Shown here: positions 1-11,125 of the stretch, in pieces | How positions within the stretch are numbered: the first letter of the stretch is position 1 | Layout of the letters: each line of letters begins with the position of its first letter | Origin: Alphaproteobacteria bacterium | Lineage (GTDB): Bacteria; Pseudomonadota; Alphaproteobacteria; ATCC43930; CGMCC-115725 | DNA: 64,000 nt | Direction: 5' to 3' | NCBI GenBank assembly: GCA_028871055.1 | Contig: JAGWON010000003.1 | Location: forward strand, 1 to 64,000 | Made by a program: the position numbers and the translations under genes | The notes under the pieces: model-generated | What the model was told of the DNA's origin: nothing | Seen by the model: the letters and a program-made list of their open reading frames with translations, nothing else | Databases searched by the model: none

Positions 1-212
1 ATGACGTCGCGCCACCACACGAACATGACGCCGAGCACGCCGAGCACGCCCGCGACCATGAACCACGGCGGGCCGCCGTGCAGCCACCACACTGTGCCGC
101 CGGTGAGCAGGCCGGCGACGGCGGCGCCGACCAACGGCCACGGGCTGGGATCGACGAGATGATAGGGATGCTTGTGGCCGGCGTGGCCTGCGGCATGGCT
201 GGTTTCGGTCAT
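1..212 (-). CDS. ctaE: Cytochrome c oxidase subunit III, N-terminal part (cut by window edge)
   Basis: Reading leftwards from ATG at 212 gives about 70 residues beginning MTETSHAAGHAGHKHPYHLV, followed by DPSPWPLVGA and a first membrane helix, then a second helix before the window edge. The short His-rich start followed by the PYHLVDPSPWP motif is characteristic of subunit III of heme-copper cytochrome c oxidase, a seven-helix inner-membrane subunit that stabilises the catalytic core. It is the last visible gene of the minus-strand oxidase operon, just downstream of ctaG, which is the usual alphaproteobacterial order. The remaining roughly 200 residues lie outside the window. Confidence 0.9.
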   Translation of the reverse strand, partial: MTETSHAAGHAGHKHPYHLVDPSPWPLVGAAVAGLLTGGTVWWLHGGPPWFMVAGVLGVLGVMFVWWRDV

Positions 213-222
213 GGCATATCCT

Positions 223-816
223 TCAGCGAAGCGGTACCGGGGAACCGGACGACAGGGAAGCGGTCTGGCCGCCGCCGCCCTGATCCTTGGCGCGGAACAT
301 GGTGTAGCTCAACGTGATGGTGTCGACATCCCTGTCGTTGGGGTCACTGACGATATCGGGATCGACGAAGAACGTTACCATCAAGTCCTTGCCCTCGCCG
401 GGAGCGAGATACTGTCTGGTGAAGCAGAAGCATTGCAGCTTGTCGAAATAGAGTCCGGCTTGGTTCGGCGTGACGTTGAAGGTGGCGGTGCCGGTGACCG
501 CGGTCGTGCCGCGGTTGACCGCGCGATAGGCGACCGTCTTGGTCTCGCCCGGGTGAACCTCAACCGCGTTCTGAAGCGGGCGGAACTCCCAGCCGAGGTT
601 GGGCGCGGTATTGGCGTCGAAGCGGACGGTAATGACCCGGTCGGAAACCGCCCGGCGCGGCGCGGCGTCGGCGCGCTGCGTCGTGCCATTGTAGCCGGTG
701 GCAGCGCAGAATAGGCGATAGAGTGGCACCGAGGCCGCAACCAGCCCCAGCATGCAGCCGACCACCAGCAGCAATCCGCCGAGCGTCCAGCGCTTGCCGC
801 GCCACCGAGGGCTCAC
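223..816 (-). CDS. ctaG: Cytochrome c oxidase assembly protein CtaG (Cox11)
   Basis: About 197 residues. An N-terminal signal anchor (about residues 10-32) is followed by VPLYRLFCAATGYNGTTQ, the typical Cox11 juxtamembrane motif, and then an immunoglobulin-like periplasmic domain. The copper-binding CFCF motif is present (KLQCFCFTRQYL). Cox11 delivers copper to the CuB site of subunit I. The start is taken as GTG at 816, which overlaps the preceding gene's stop in a GTGA junction and has a G-rich ribosome site at good spacing. An in-frame GTG at 822 is the alternative. It lies between coxF and ctaE, as expected for an assembly factor encoded in the oxidase operon. Confidence 0.95.
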   Translation of the reverse strand: MSPRWRGKRWTLGGLLLVVGCMLGLVAASVPLYRLFCAATGYNGTTQRADAAPRRAVSDRVITVRFDANTAPNLGWEFRPLQNAVEVHPGETKTVAYRAVNRGTTAVTGTATFNVTPNQAGLYFDKLQCFCFTRQYLAPGEGKDLMVTFFVDPDIVSDPNDRDVDTITLSYTMFRAKDQGGGGQTASLSSGSPVPLR

Positions 817-947
817 GACCACACCCCCAGACGCACCAGGGCAATCAGGTAGAACAGCGCCACGACCCCGAGCAGCAAGAGCAGCAGGGCCCGATTGCGG
901 GACCGGATGCGGCGCTGGCGCTCGTCCATGAGCGCGATCTCGCTCAT
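813..947 (-). CDS. Small membrane protein of the cytochrome oxidase operon (CoxF-like)
   Basis: A 44-residue protein starting [20 protein letters not shown], with one hydrophobic helix (about residues 20-40) and a short tail. Its ATG overlaps the ctaB stop by four bases (ATGA), and its stop runs into the ctaG start, so it is clearly coupled into the operon. Small one-helix proteins at exactly this place, between ctaB and ctaG, are known in alphaproteobacteria as CoxF and are thought to take part in oxidase assembly. The assignment rests on position, size and topology, since so short a protein has little diagnostic sequence. Confidence 0.8.
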   Translation of the reverse strand: MSEIALMDERQRRIRSRNRALLLLLLGVVALFYLIALVRLGVWS

Positions 948-1894
948 GCCCCGAAGCCCGCGACGCCGCCCGCGAGGAGCCCGGGCGCGCGGTCGATCGC
1001 CATCAAGGCGAACAGCAGGAAGAGATAGAGGATCGAGAAGCCGAACATGCGCCGCGCTGCGCGATCGCCAGCGTCGCGGCAGACGGCGAGCGCGCACAGC
1101 GTGAACAGCGCCGACAGCACGAGCGCCGCGCCGCCATAGAGCCAGCCGGTGGCGTGCAGCAGCGCCGGCGCCACGGCAACCGGCCATAGCACCAGGGTAT
1201 AGAGCAGCATCTGCTTCTTCGTCTCCGCCTTGCCAGCGACGACCGGCAGCATCGGCACGCCGGCCTTGGCGTAGTCGCCGGCGCTATAGAGCGACAGCGC
1301 CCAGAAATGCGGCGGTGTCCAGAAGAAGATGAGCGCGAACAGCGCCAGCGCAGCGACGCTGATGTCGCCGGTCACTGCGGCCCAGCCGATCATCGGCGGA
1401 AAGGCGCCGGCAGCGCCGCCGATAACGATGTTCTGCGGCGTGCGGCGCTTGAGGCCGATGGTATAGACGAAGACGTAGAAGCCGATCGCCAGCGTCAGCA
1501 AAAATGCCGCCGCCCCGTTGACCGCGAGACCCATGACGATGACCGAGCCGACCGCCAGCACCGCGCCGAAGCCGAGCGCCTCGCCCGGCGCCATGCGACC
1601 GGCCGGCAGCGGCCGGCGGCGCGTGCGCTCCATCAACGCGTCGATGTCGCGCTCGTACCACATGTTGATAGCGCCAGCGGCGCCGGCGCCCACGGCGATG
1701 CACAGCACCGCGACCGCCGCGAGCAGCGGATGGAGATGGCCGGGCGCGAGGTAAAGCCCGACGAAGCCGGTGAACACCACCAGCGACATCACCCGCGGCT
1801 TGAGCAGCGCGACGTAGTCGCCGACCGCGGCACCGAAGTCGTGCGGCGTCGCGCGCGACAGCGCGGCGGCGGTATCGAGCGCCGGCGGGCTCAT
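944..1894 (-). CDS. ctaB: Protoheme IX farnesyltransferase (heme O synthase)
   Basis: 316 residues with multiple membrane helices. It carries the UbiA-superfamily aspartate-rich motif [21 protein letters not shown] (about residues 78-98) and a second motif region near [19 protein letters not shown]. It transfers a farnesyl group to heme B to give heme O, the precursor of the heme A used by subunit I. The start ATG lies three bases after the ctaD stop, and the stop overlaps the next small gene by four bases. Length is normal for CtaB/CyoE. Confidence 0.96.
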   Translation of the reverse strand: MSPPALDTAAALSRATPHDFGAAVGDYVALLKPRVMSLVVFTGFVGLYLAPGHLHPLLAAVAVLCIAVGAGAAGAINMWYERDIDALMERTRRRPLPAGRMAPGEALGFGAVLAVGSVIVMGLAVNGAAAFLLTLAIGFYVFVYTIGLKRRTPQNIVIGGAAGAFPPMIGWAAVTGDISVAALALFALIFFWTPPHFWALSLYSAGDYAKAGVPMLPVVAGKAETKKQMLLYTLVLWPVAVAPALLHATGWLYGGAALVLSALFTLCALAVCRDAGDRAARRMFGFSILYLFLLFALMAIDRAPGLLAGGVAGFGA

Positions 1895-1897
1895 CGC

Positions 1898-4403
<2,506 letters not shown>

Positions 4404-4536
4404 CCCTTCGCCCTCGCCTGATCCGATGCGCCGTCGCGACCCGCGACGGCGGAAGCGGGACGCTACACGAAAGCACTATGCCGCGAAATGGCTCGCAACC
4501 GGCCTGTCATAGCGAACGGGACCGCACGATGCCAAC

Positions 4537-4565
4537 CGCAACGTTGCGACTTTATGCCGCATAAA
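4537..4565. promoter_or_regulatory. Two adjacent perfect palindromes between ctaC and tldD
   Basis: The 267-base divergent intergenic region holds CGCAACGTTGCG (4537-4548, a perfect 12-base palindrome). Two bases on is TTTATGCCGCATAAA (4551-4565, 7-base arms around one central base). Such dyads are typical of dimeric regulator sites. They lie about 135 bases before the ctaC ATG and 105 bases before the tldD ATG. The identity of the regulator is unknown. Confidence 0.4.
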
Positions 4566-4670
4566 CCAGCTTGCAACGCCCAAATTCCGCAGCGTTGACG
4601 CTGGTCGAAACGACCCTGGCACCCTATGTCTGTTTCTGGCAAGAAGCGGTGACCGGGAAGGAGCCGAAGC

Positions 4671-6104
4671 ATGACCGATCTGGCCCGCGCGGAGGGGCTG
4701 TTTTTCGCCGGCACCGGCATGGATCGTGCGCGTGTCGACCGGATCGTCCGCGATTCGCTCGCCGGCATGGACGACGGCGAACTGTTCCTCGAATGGAGCC
4801 AATCCGAGGCGCTCGCCCTCGACGACGGCCGCATCAAGAGTGCGAGCTTCGATCAGTTGCAGGGCTTCGGCCTGCGCGCACTGTCGGGCGAGGCCGCCGG
4901 CTACGCCCACGCTTCGGAGCTGTCTGAGGAGGCGATCCGCCGCGCCAGCGAGACCGTACGCGCGGTCAAGCATGGCCACGGCGGCGTGCTCGCGGCGCCG
5001 CCACCTGGCACCAACCGCCAGCTCTACACCGACGCCAATCCGCTCGGGCTCGTTCCGTTCGACGCCAAGACCAAGCAGCTGATGGAGATCGACGCTTATG
5101 CGCGCACCAAGGACCGGCGCGTCAAGCAGGTGATGGCGTCGCTGGCGGGCGAATGGCGCGCCATCGAGATCATCCGCGCCGACGGCGAGGCCCATGCCGA
5201 CATCCGCCCGCTCGTGCGGCTCAACGTCAGCGTCGTGGTCGAGGAAAACGGCCGGATGGAGGTGGGCAGCCACGGCGCCGGCGGCCGCGTCGAATACGCG
5301 CGCTATCTCGATCCGGCGCAATGGCGCGCCCAGGTCGACGAGGCGCTGCGCCTGGCGCTGGTGAACCTGACCTCGGTGCCGGCGCCGGCGGGCGAGATGA
5401 CCGTCGTACTCGGGCCGGGCTGGCCCGGCGTGATGCTGCACGAGGCGGTGGGACACGGCCTCGAGGGCGACTTCAACCGCAAGAAGACTTCGGCCTTCAC
5501 CGGACTGATCGGACAGCGTGTCGCGGCGCCGGGCGTCACCGTCGTCGACGACGGCACGCTCAAGGACCGGCGCGGCTCACTCACCGTCGACGACGAAGGC
5601 ACGCCGAGCTCGTGCACCACGCTGATCGAGGACGGCATCCTCAAGGGCTACATGCAGGACCGGCTCAACGCCCGGCTGATGAACATGCGGCCGACCGGCA
5701 ACGGCCGGCGCCAGAGCTATGCGCATGCGCCGATGCCGCGCATGACCAATACCTATATGCTCGCCGGGCCGCATGACCCGGCCGCGATCATTGGTTCGGT
5801 CAAGCGCGGCGTCTATGCAGTCAATTTCGGCGGCGGCCAGGTCGACATCACCTCGGGCAAATTCGTGTTCTCGGCCTCCGAGGCCTACCTGATCGAGGAC
5901 GGCAAGGTCGGCGCCGCGCTCAAGGGCGCAACGCTGATCGGCAACGGCCCGGACGCGCTGACCAAGATCACCATGATCGGCAATGACCTGAAGCTCGACG
6001 ACGGGGTCGGCACCTGCGGCAAGGACGGCCAGGGCGTGCCGGTCGGCGTCGGCCAGCCGACGCTGCGGATGGATGGCCTCACGGTGGGCGGCACCGCCGC
6101 ATGA
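4671..6104 (+). CDS. tldD: Metalloprotease TldD
   Basis: 477 residues, the normal length. The zinc-binding motif of the TldD family is present as MLHEAVGHGLEGD (about residues 260-272), followed by the conserved FNRKKTSAF and the glycine-rich C-terminal region. TldD forms a cytosolic heterodimer with TldE/PmbA and degrades or trims unfolded peptides passing into its chamber. Its partner pmbA lies at 12.6 kb on the same strand, so both subunits are in this window but not in one operon. A GGAAGGAG ribosome site precedes the ATG. It overlaps the next gene by four bases (ATGA). Confidence 0.97.
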   Translation: MTDLARAEGLFFAGTGMDRARVDRIVRDSLAGMDDGELFLEWSQSEALALDDGRIKSASFDQLQGFGLRALSGEAAGYAHASELSEEAIRRASETVRAVKHGHGGVLAAPPPGTNRQLYTDANPLGLVPFDAKTKQLMEIDAYARTKDRRVKQVMASLAGEWRAIEIIRADGEAHADIRPLVRLNVSVVVEENGRMEVGSHGAGGRVEYARYLDPAQWRAQVDEALRLALVNLTSVPAPAGEMTVVLGPGWPGVMLHEAVGHGLEGDFNRKKTSAFTGLIGQRVAAPGVTVVDDGTLKDRRGSLTVDDEGTPSSCTTLIEDGILKGYMQDRLNARLMNMRPTGNGRRQSYAHAPMPRMTNTYMLAGPHDPAAIIGSVKRGVYAVNFGGGQVDITSGKFVFSASEAYLIEDGKVGAALKGATLIGNGPDALTKITMIGNDLKLDDGVGTCGKDGQGVPVGVGQPTLRMDGLTVGGTAA

Positions 6105-8038
6105 GGTTGCCCCGGCGAGCGTGCGCCGGCGTCGTTGCCACGGCCCTCGCCTTCGCCTTCATCCGCGCCGCTGTCGCCTGCGATTTCGCCCATGCGCCGA
6201 CGACGCGCTGGCACGCCATCGGACAGGACGGCCGCGCATGGCTGGTCGATCCGTGCGGCAGCCGCACCTTCTCGATCGGCGTCAACGTGCTCGACGACGG
6301 GCTTTCCGGCGCCAGGCTCGACCGGCCACATTACGACTGGCGCGCGCACTATGCCTCGCTCCACGATTGGATCGTGGCGACCGATGCGCGGCTGCGCGGG
6401 TGGGGCTTCAACGCCGCCGGCGCCTGGTCGTTGCCGCCGCAGGAGCTTCGCCTGCCGACCGTCGTCGATCTCGAACTCGGCCGGCTCGCGCGCTTCCACT
6501 GGTTCGACCCCTTCCAACCCGACATGGCGGCGATCATGGACACGGCAGCGGTCAAGCTGACCGCGCCTTACCGCCACAGCGCCTATCGCATCGGCTATTT
6601 CTCCGACAACGAGGTCGGCTGGTGGAGCGGCGCGCTCTTCACCTTCTATTCGGGGAAGCCGGCCGCGAATTACACCAAGCAGCGGCTCGTCGCCATGCTG
6701 CGCGCGCGCTACCACGACGATTGGCGGCGCTTCGCGCGCGATTTCGTGCCGCCCGCCGGCGTGACCTCGTGGCCCGGCCTGCTGGCGACCCGCCGCGTGA
6801 CCCGGCTGCGACCCGGCGGCGACGGCGCCGCGGCAATCGCCGAGTGGACCGGCATCGTCGCCCGGCACTACTACGCGCTGGCCGCAGCGGCGATCCGCAA
6901 GGCCGATCCGGGCGCGCTCTATTTCGGCGACCGGCTGCCGATCTACTACGATCCGGCGGCGATCCGGGCTGAGGCGCCCTATGTCGACGTCATTGCCACC
7001 AATTACAACGTCGATAGCCCGGAGGGCTGGATCGCGCCTTATTTCTTCGACGGGTTGCGCCGGCTGTCGGGCGACAAGCCCGTGCTGATCTCGGAGTGGT
7101 TCTATGCCGCGCACGAGAACCGCACCGGCAACCGCAACAACGGCCACCTGATGACGGTGGATACCCAGGCGGAGCGCGCCGCGGGCGCCGCGGCGGCGGC
7201 CCGCAACTTCTCTGCCCTACCGGAAATTTTGGGCATCCACTGGTTCCAGTACTACGACTACCCGGTCGGCGGACGGCAGGACGCCGAGGACTACAATTTT
7301 GGACTGGTCGATATCGAGGATCGGCCGTATGCGCGGCTGGTGGCCGCGCTCGCCGCGGTCGATCGCGAACTGCCGTCGCTCCATGCTGCCGCCGCGCCGG
7401 CGGCGCGCCAGCGCCGCGATGCGATCCGCGTGCCGCGCGCGGCGATCGATATCGCCACGCCGTCGTTGATCGACTGGCCGAAGCTGGCGTCGCTGCTGCC
7501 GCCGCTTGCGGCGGCGCCCGGCGACGTACCCTTCGGCGAGGTCTATCTTGCCTGGAATACGCGCGGCATCGCGCTTGCGACCATCGGCCAGGATTACTAC
7601 GACCTCGGTGTGCTCGCCTATAAAGGCGACTTCCCGCTGAGCGAGGCCTATCGCGTCGAGCTCGATCTCGATGCCGGCGCGGGACCGCGACGCTTCACGC
7701 TCTATTTCATCCCGCCCAAGGGCAAGACGCGCAACTATCCGCCGATGAAGCCGCTGCTGTGCGTGGGCTCGCCGCGCGCGCACGAGGGCGCGGCCTGCCC
7801 GCCGGTTCCCGGCGGCCGGGTGCATTATTTCGGCGCCGACCAGCCGCGCATCGTCGCCGACGCGCTGATCCCATGGGCGGCGCTCGGTATGTCGGGTCCG
7901 CCCGAATCGCACCGCATCAGGCTCGAAGTCTCGGCGCAAAGCTGGTTCCGGGCGCGCTGGATGTCGCTGTCGGGCCTGCCGCCCGAAGCGAGTGCGGCCG
8001 ATCCCGGCGTCTGGGCGACGGCGACGCTGGTTCAGTAG
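6101..8038 (+). CDS. Secreted GH50/agarase-like glycoside hydrolase with C-terminal carbohydrate-binding-like domain
   Basis: 645 residues. A signal peptide ends near AVAC (about residue 27). The next segment, DGRAWLVDPCGSRTFSIGVNV, matches the opening of GH50-like clan GH-A enzymes. The barrel shows GYFSDNEVGWW (N-E pair near residue 170, candidate acid/base), PVLISEWFY (E near 333, candidate nucleophile) and GIHWFQYYDYP followed by DYNFGLVDIEDRPY, all in the order seen in agarase-like families. Residues about 470-645 look like a CBM9/DOMON-type beta-sandwich. The start ATG overlaps the tldD stop (ATGA), implying translational coupling. The substrate cannot be told from sequence. The 3' end overlaps convergent gshA by seven bases. 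Confidence 0.7.
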   Translation: MRLPRRACAGVVATALAFAFIRAAVACDFAHAPTTRWHAIGQDGRAWLVDPCGSRTFSIGVNVLDDGLSGARLDRPHYDWRAHYASLHDWIVATDARLRGWGFNAAGAWSLPPQELRLPTVVDLELGRLARFHWFDPFQPDMAAIMDTAAVKLTAPYRHSAYRIGYFSDNEVGWWSGALFTFYSGKPAANYTKQRLVAMLRARYHDDWRRFARDFVPPAGVTSWPGLLATRRVTRLRPGGDGAAAIAEWTGIVARHYYALAAAAIRKADPGALYFGDRLPIYYDPAAIRAEAPYVDVIATNYNVDSPEGWIAPYFFDGLRRLSGDKPVLISEWFYAAHENRTGNRNNGHLMTVDTQAERAAGAAAAARNFSALPEILGIHWFQYYDYPVGGRQDAEDYNFGLVDIEDRPYARLVAALAAVDRELPSLHAAAAPAARQRRDAIRVPRAAIDIATPSLIDWPKLASLLPPLAAAPGDVPFGEVYLAWNTRGIALATIGQDYYDLGVLAYKGDFPLSEAYRVELDLDAGAGPRRFTLYFIPPKGKTRNYPPMKPLLCVGSPRAHEGAACPPVPGGRVHYFGADQPRIVADALIPWAALGMSGPPESHRIRLEVSAQSWFRARWMSLSGLPPEASAADPGVWATATLVQ

Positions 8039-9396
8039 GCCTGCTCGTCGTAGAGCGGCTCGATCCGGCCGCCCCAGCGCGCGTTGAACTCATCGACCAG
8101 CAGCTCGGCGGGCGTGCGGCCGCGCTCGGCGATCTCGAACAGCGGCTCGAGATAAATGCGCTCGTCGTCCTTAGTGGCATCGAGCTCTGCCCGTCGGCGC
8201 AACCCGTCGCGCGCGATCACCAGCATGTCGAGCGCCCAGTCCTTGAGCGCGCGGCCGCGGAACGGCATCGCCAGGCCCTGTCGCGGTACGGCCGTATGCA
8301 GCGCTTCGCGCTCGGCCGAGGTCCAGTCCGCGACCATCGCCGCGGCACTATCGAGCGCCGTCTGGTCGTAGAGCAGGCCCACCCATAGGGCGGGCAGCGC
8401 GCAGAGCCGGCGCCACGGACCGCCGTCGGCACCGCGCATCTCGAGGAATTTCTTGAGGCGAACCTCGGGAAACGCCGTGGTCAGGTGGTCCGACCAATCG
8501 CCCAGCGTCGGCAATACCCCCGGCAACCCGGGCAGCTTGCCCTCGAGAAAATCGCGGAAGCTTTGCCCGGCGACATCGATATATTGGTCGTCGCGATAGA
8601 CGAAGTACATCGGCATGTCGAGCATGTAATCGACATAGCGCTCGAAACCCATGCCCGGCTCGAACACGAAAGGCAGCATGCCGCTGCGGTCGGGATCGGT
8701 GTCGGTCCACACCTGGCTGCGATAGCTGACGTAGCCGTTGGGCTTGCCCTCGGTGAAGGGCGAATTGGCGAACAGCGCCACCGCCAGCGGCTGGAGCGCC
8801 AAGCCGACGCGGAACTTGGTCACCATGTCGGCTTCGTCGGCAAAATCGAGATTCACCTGCACCGTGCAGGTGCGCAGCATCATGTCGAGGCCGAGCTTGC
8901 CCTTCTTCGGCATGTAGCGGCGCATGATGGCGTAGCGCCGCTTCGGCATCCACGGCACGTCCTCGCGCCGCCACTTGGGATCGAATCCGAGCCCGAGCAT
9001 GCCGAGATCCAGCTCCTCGGCAACCTCGCGCACCTGGCGCAGATGGCGATGCAGCTCGCCGCAGGTCTCGTGCAGCGTCGTCACCGGCGCGCCCGACAAC
9101 TCGAACTGGCCGCCAGGCTCGAGCGAGATCGCGCCCTGGCCCTCGGAAAGCCCGATGAGATTGTCGCCGTCCATCACCTTCTGCCAGCCGAAGCGTTGCA
9201 GGCGCTCGAGCAGCGCGCGGATGCCGTCGGCGCCGTCATAGGGCGGTCGCGACAGATCGCGCCGGCGGAAGACGAATTTCTCGTGCTCGGTGCCGATGCA
9301 CCATTGCGCGCGCGGCTTGCCGCCCGAGGCGAGATATTCGACCAGCTGGCGCTTGTCGGTGACGGGCGCGCCGCCGGATTGCGAGGGAGCCGACAT
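8032..9396 (-). CDS. gshA: Glutamate-cysteine ligase, GCS2 (plant/alphaproteobacterial) type
   Basis: 454 residues, the usual length for the class found in alphaproteobacteria and plants. Motifs include WCIGTEHEKFVFRR near the N terminus (glutamate/ATP site), SLEPGGQFELSGAP, and the central MRTCTVQVNLDF and VWTDTDPDRSGMLPFVFE stretches. It joins glutamate and cysteine in the first step of glutathione synthesis in the cytoplasm. It lies 33 bases downstream of rsmE on the same strand, a pairing common in alphaproteobacteria. Its 3' end overlaps the upstream-strand hydrolase gene by seven bases. Confidence 0.95.
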   Translation of the reverse strand: MSAPSQSGGAPVTDKRQLVEYLASGGKPRAQWCIGTEHEKFVFRRRDLSRPPYDGADGIRALLERLQRFGWQKVMDGDNLIGLSEGQGAISLEPGGQFELSGAPVTTLHETCGELHRHLRQVREVAEELDLGMLGLGFDPKWRREDVPWMPKRRYAIMRRYMPKKGKLGLDMMLRTCTVQVNLDFADEADMVTKFRVGLALQPLAVALFANSPFTEGKPNGYVSYRSQVWTDTDPDRSGMLPFVFEPGMGFERYVDYMLDMPMYFVYRDDQYIDVAGQSFRDFLEGKLPGLPGVLPTLGDWSDHLTTAFPEVRLKKFLEMRGADGGPWRRLCALPALWVGLLYDQTALDSAAAMVADWTSAEREALHTAVPRQGLAMPFRGRALKDWALDMLVIARDGLRRRAELDATKDDERIYLEPLFEIAERGRTPAELLVDEFNARWGGRIEPLYDEQAY

Positions 9397-9429
9397 CAGA
9401 ACCCAAACGTGTTGCGAAAAGCTGGACGG

Positions 9430-10179
9430 TTAGCGCGACCGGGCCGCGGACCAATCCCCGATCATCGCCTGGACCACCGCCAGCGCCGCAAGCGCCGCGG
9501 TGTCGGCGCGCAGCACGCGCGGGCCCAGACCAACGGCGCAAACAAACGGCAGCCGGCGCAGCAGGTCAAGCTCCGAATCTGCGAAGCCGCCCTCCGGACC
9601 GATCAACACGCCGCCGGCCGCGCCGGCGACGTCCTTGAGCGCCTCAGCGATCGGCGGCGATTGGCCGGTCTCGTCGCAGAAGACGAGTCGGCGGCCGGAA
9701 CCCCAATCATCGAGCAGCGCCGCGAGCTTCATCGGCGCGCGGAGCACCGGCACGGTCAGGCGCTCGCTCTGCTCCGCCGCTTCGATCATGTTGGCACGCA
9801 GCCGGCCAAGGTTGAGCCGGCTCACCACCGTTCGCGCCGTGACAACGGGACGCAGCTCGGAAACGCCGAGTTCGGTCGCCTTCTCCACCAGAAAGTCGAT
9901 GCGCGCGCGCTTCACCGGCGCGAAGCACAGCCACAGATCGCCCTCGCCGCGCTGCGGCCGGCGGCGCGCGACCAGTTCCAGCGTGCATACGCGAAGACCG
10001 GCCTCGGCGATGCGGGCGTCGAATTCGCCGTCGCGGCCGTTGAATATCGCGAGCGCGTCGCCCCGCTTCATGCGCATGACCGACAGCAGGTAATGCGCCT
10101 GGCCGGCGGTGACCTGAACGCTGGCGCCGGGCGCGAGGTCGGACTCGACGAAAATCCGCGTCATTCTGCGGTAGGCCAT
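9430..10179 (-). CDS. rsmE: 16S rRNA (uracil1498-N3)-methyltransferase
   Basis: About 249 residues. SPOUT-class motifs are clear near the C terminus: GVLIGPEGGFADSELDLLRR and VGLGPRVLRADTAALAALAVVQAM, which form the knotted SAM site. The N-terminal PUA-like part includes HYLLSVMRMKRGD. It methylates U1498 of 16S rRNA. The start is taken at MAYRRMTRIF (10179). A second ATG (MTRIF, 10164) is equally possible and neither has a strong ribosome site. It is transcribed with gshA and is divergent from ubiA. Confidence 0.93.
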   Translation of the reverse strand: MAYRRMTRIFVESDLAPGASVQVTAGQAHYLLSVMRMKRGDALAIFNGRDGEFDARIAEAGLRVCTLELVARRRPQRGEGDLWLCFAPVKRARIDFLVEKATELGVSELRPVVTARTVVSRLNLGRLRANMIEAAEQSERLTVPVLRAPMKLAALLDDWGSGRRLVFCDETGQSPPIAEALKDVAGAAGGVLIGPEGGFADSELDLLRRLPFVCAVGLGPRVLRADTAALAALAVVQAMIGDWSAARSR

Positions 10180-10231
10180 AGTCGGATACTGCCACACTTT
10201 TATGACAGCCGGCCCGCGGGCAAGATGGGGC

Positions 10232-11125
10232 ATGACCGACATCCGGAGCGGCGACTGGGTCGACCGCTGCACCCCGGCATCGTGGCGGCCCTATCTGCGG
10301 CTCGCCCGGCTCGACCGGCCGATCGGCACCTGGCTGCTGCTGTTTCCGGGCTGGTGGGGCGTGGCGTTGGCGGCCAAGGGCTGGCCGGACTGGCGGTTGA
10401 TGGCGCTGTTCGGCATCGGCGCGGTCGCCATGCGCGGCGCCGGCTGCACGCTCAACGACGTCGCCGACCGCGACTTCGACGCGCGCGTCGCCCGCACGCG
10501 GACGCGGCCGATCGCCAGCGGCGCGATTTCGGTGAAGCAGGCGATCGCGTTCATGGCGTTCGAGCTCGCGATCGGCGCGGCGGTGCTGCTGACGTTCAAC
10601 CGCGCGGCGATTTTGCTCGGCTTCTTGGTGCTGTTCCTGATCGGCACGTACCCGTTCATGAAGCGGATCACCTATTGGCCGCAGTTCTTCCTGGGCTTGA
10701 ACTTCAACTGGGGCGCACTGCTCGGCTGGGCGGCCGTGCGTGGCGACCTCGCGTGGCCCGCCGCCCTGCTCTATATCGGCGGCATCAGCTGGACGCTCGG
10801 CTACGACACCATCTATTCCCACCAGGACAAGGAGGACGACGCGCTCATCGGGGTGAAGTCGTCCGCCTTGGCGCTCGGCAAGCGTACGCGGCCGTTCCTA
10901 TTCGTCTTCCATGTCGGCGCCGTGGCGCTGTGGGCGGCGGCGGGCGCCCTCGCCGCGGATTCTTGGCCATTCTGGCTTGGCCTCGCCGTGGCAGCGGCGC
11001 AGCTCTTCTGGCAGGCCGCCACCGTCGATACCGACGATTCAGCGGATTGCCTCGCCAAGTTCCGTTCCAACCGCATCGTCGGCTGGAGCCTGCTCTTGGG
11101 CATCGTCGCCGCGCATGTCGTTTGA
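10232..11125 (+). CDS. ubiA: 4-hydroxybenzoate polyprenyltransferase
   Basis: 297 residues with eight or nine predicted membrane helices. The two aspartate-rich prenyl-diphosphate motifs are present: NDVADRDFDARVARTRTRPIASG and DTIYSHQDKEDDALIGVKSSA. It prenylates 4-hydroxybenzoate in ubiquinone synthesis in the inner membrane. The ATG at 10232 (MTDIRSGDW) is preferred over an upstream in-frame ATG at 10202, because a GGGG run sits just before it and UbiA proteins normally begin close to RLDRPIG. It overlaps the next gene by 11 bases. Confidence 0.95.
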   Translation: MTDIRSGDWVDRCTPASWRPYLRLARLDRPIGTWLLLFPGWWGVALAAKGWPDWRLMALFGIGAVAMRGAGCTLNDVADRDFDARVARTRTRPIASGAISVKQAIAFMAFELAIGAAVLLTFNRAAILLGFLVLFLIGTYPFMKRITYWPQFFLGLNFNWGALLGWAAVRGDLAWPAALLYIGGISWTLGYDTIYSHQDKEDDALIGVKSSALALGKRTRPFLFVFHVGAVALWAAAGALAADSWPFWLGLAVAAAQLFWQAATVDTDDSADCLAKFRSNRIVGWSLLLGIVAAHVV

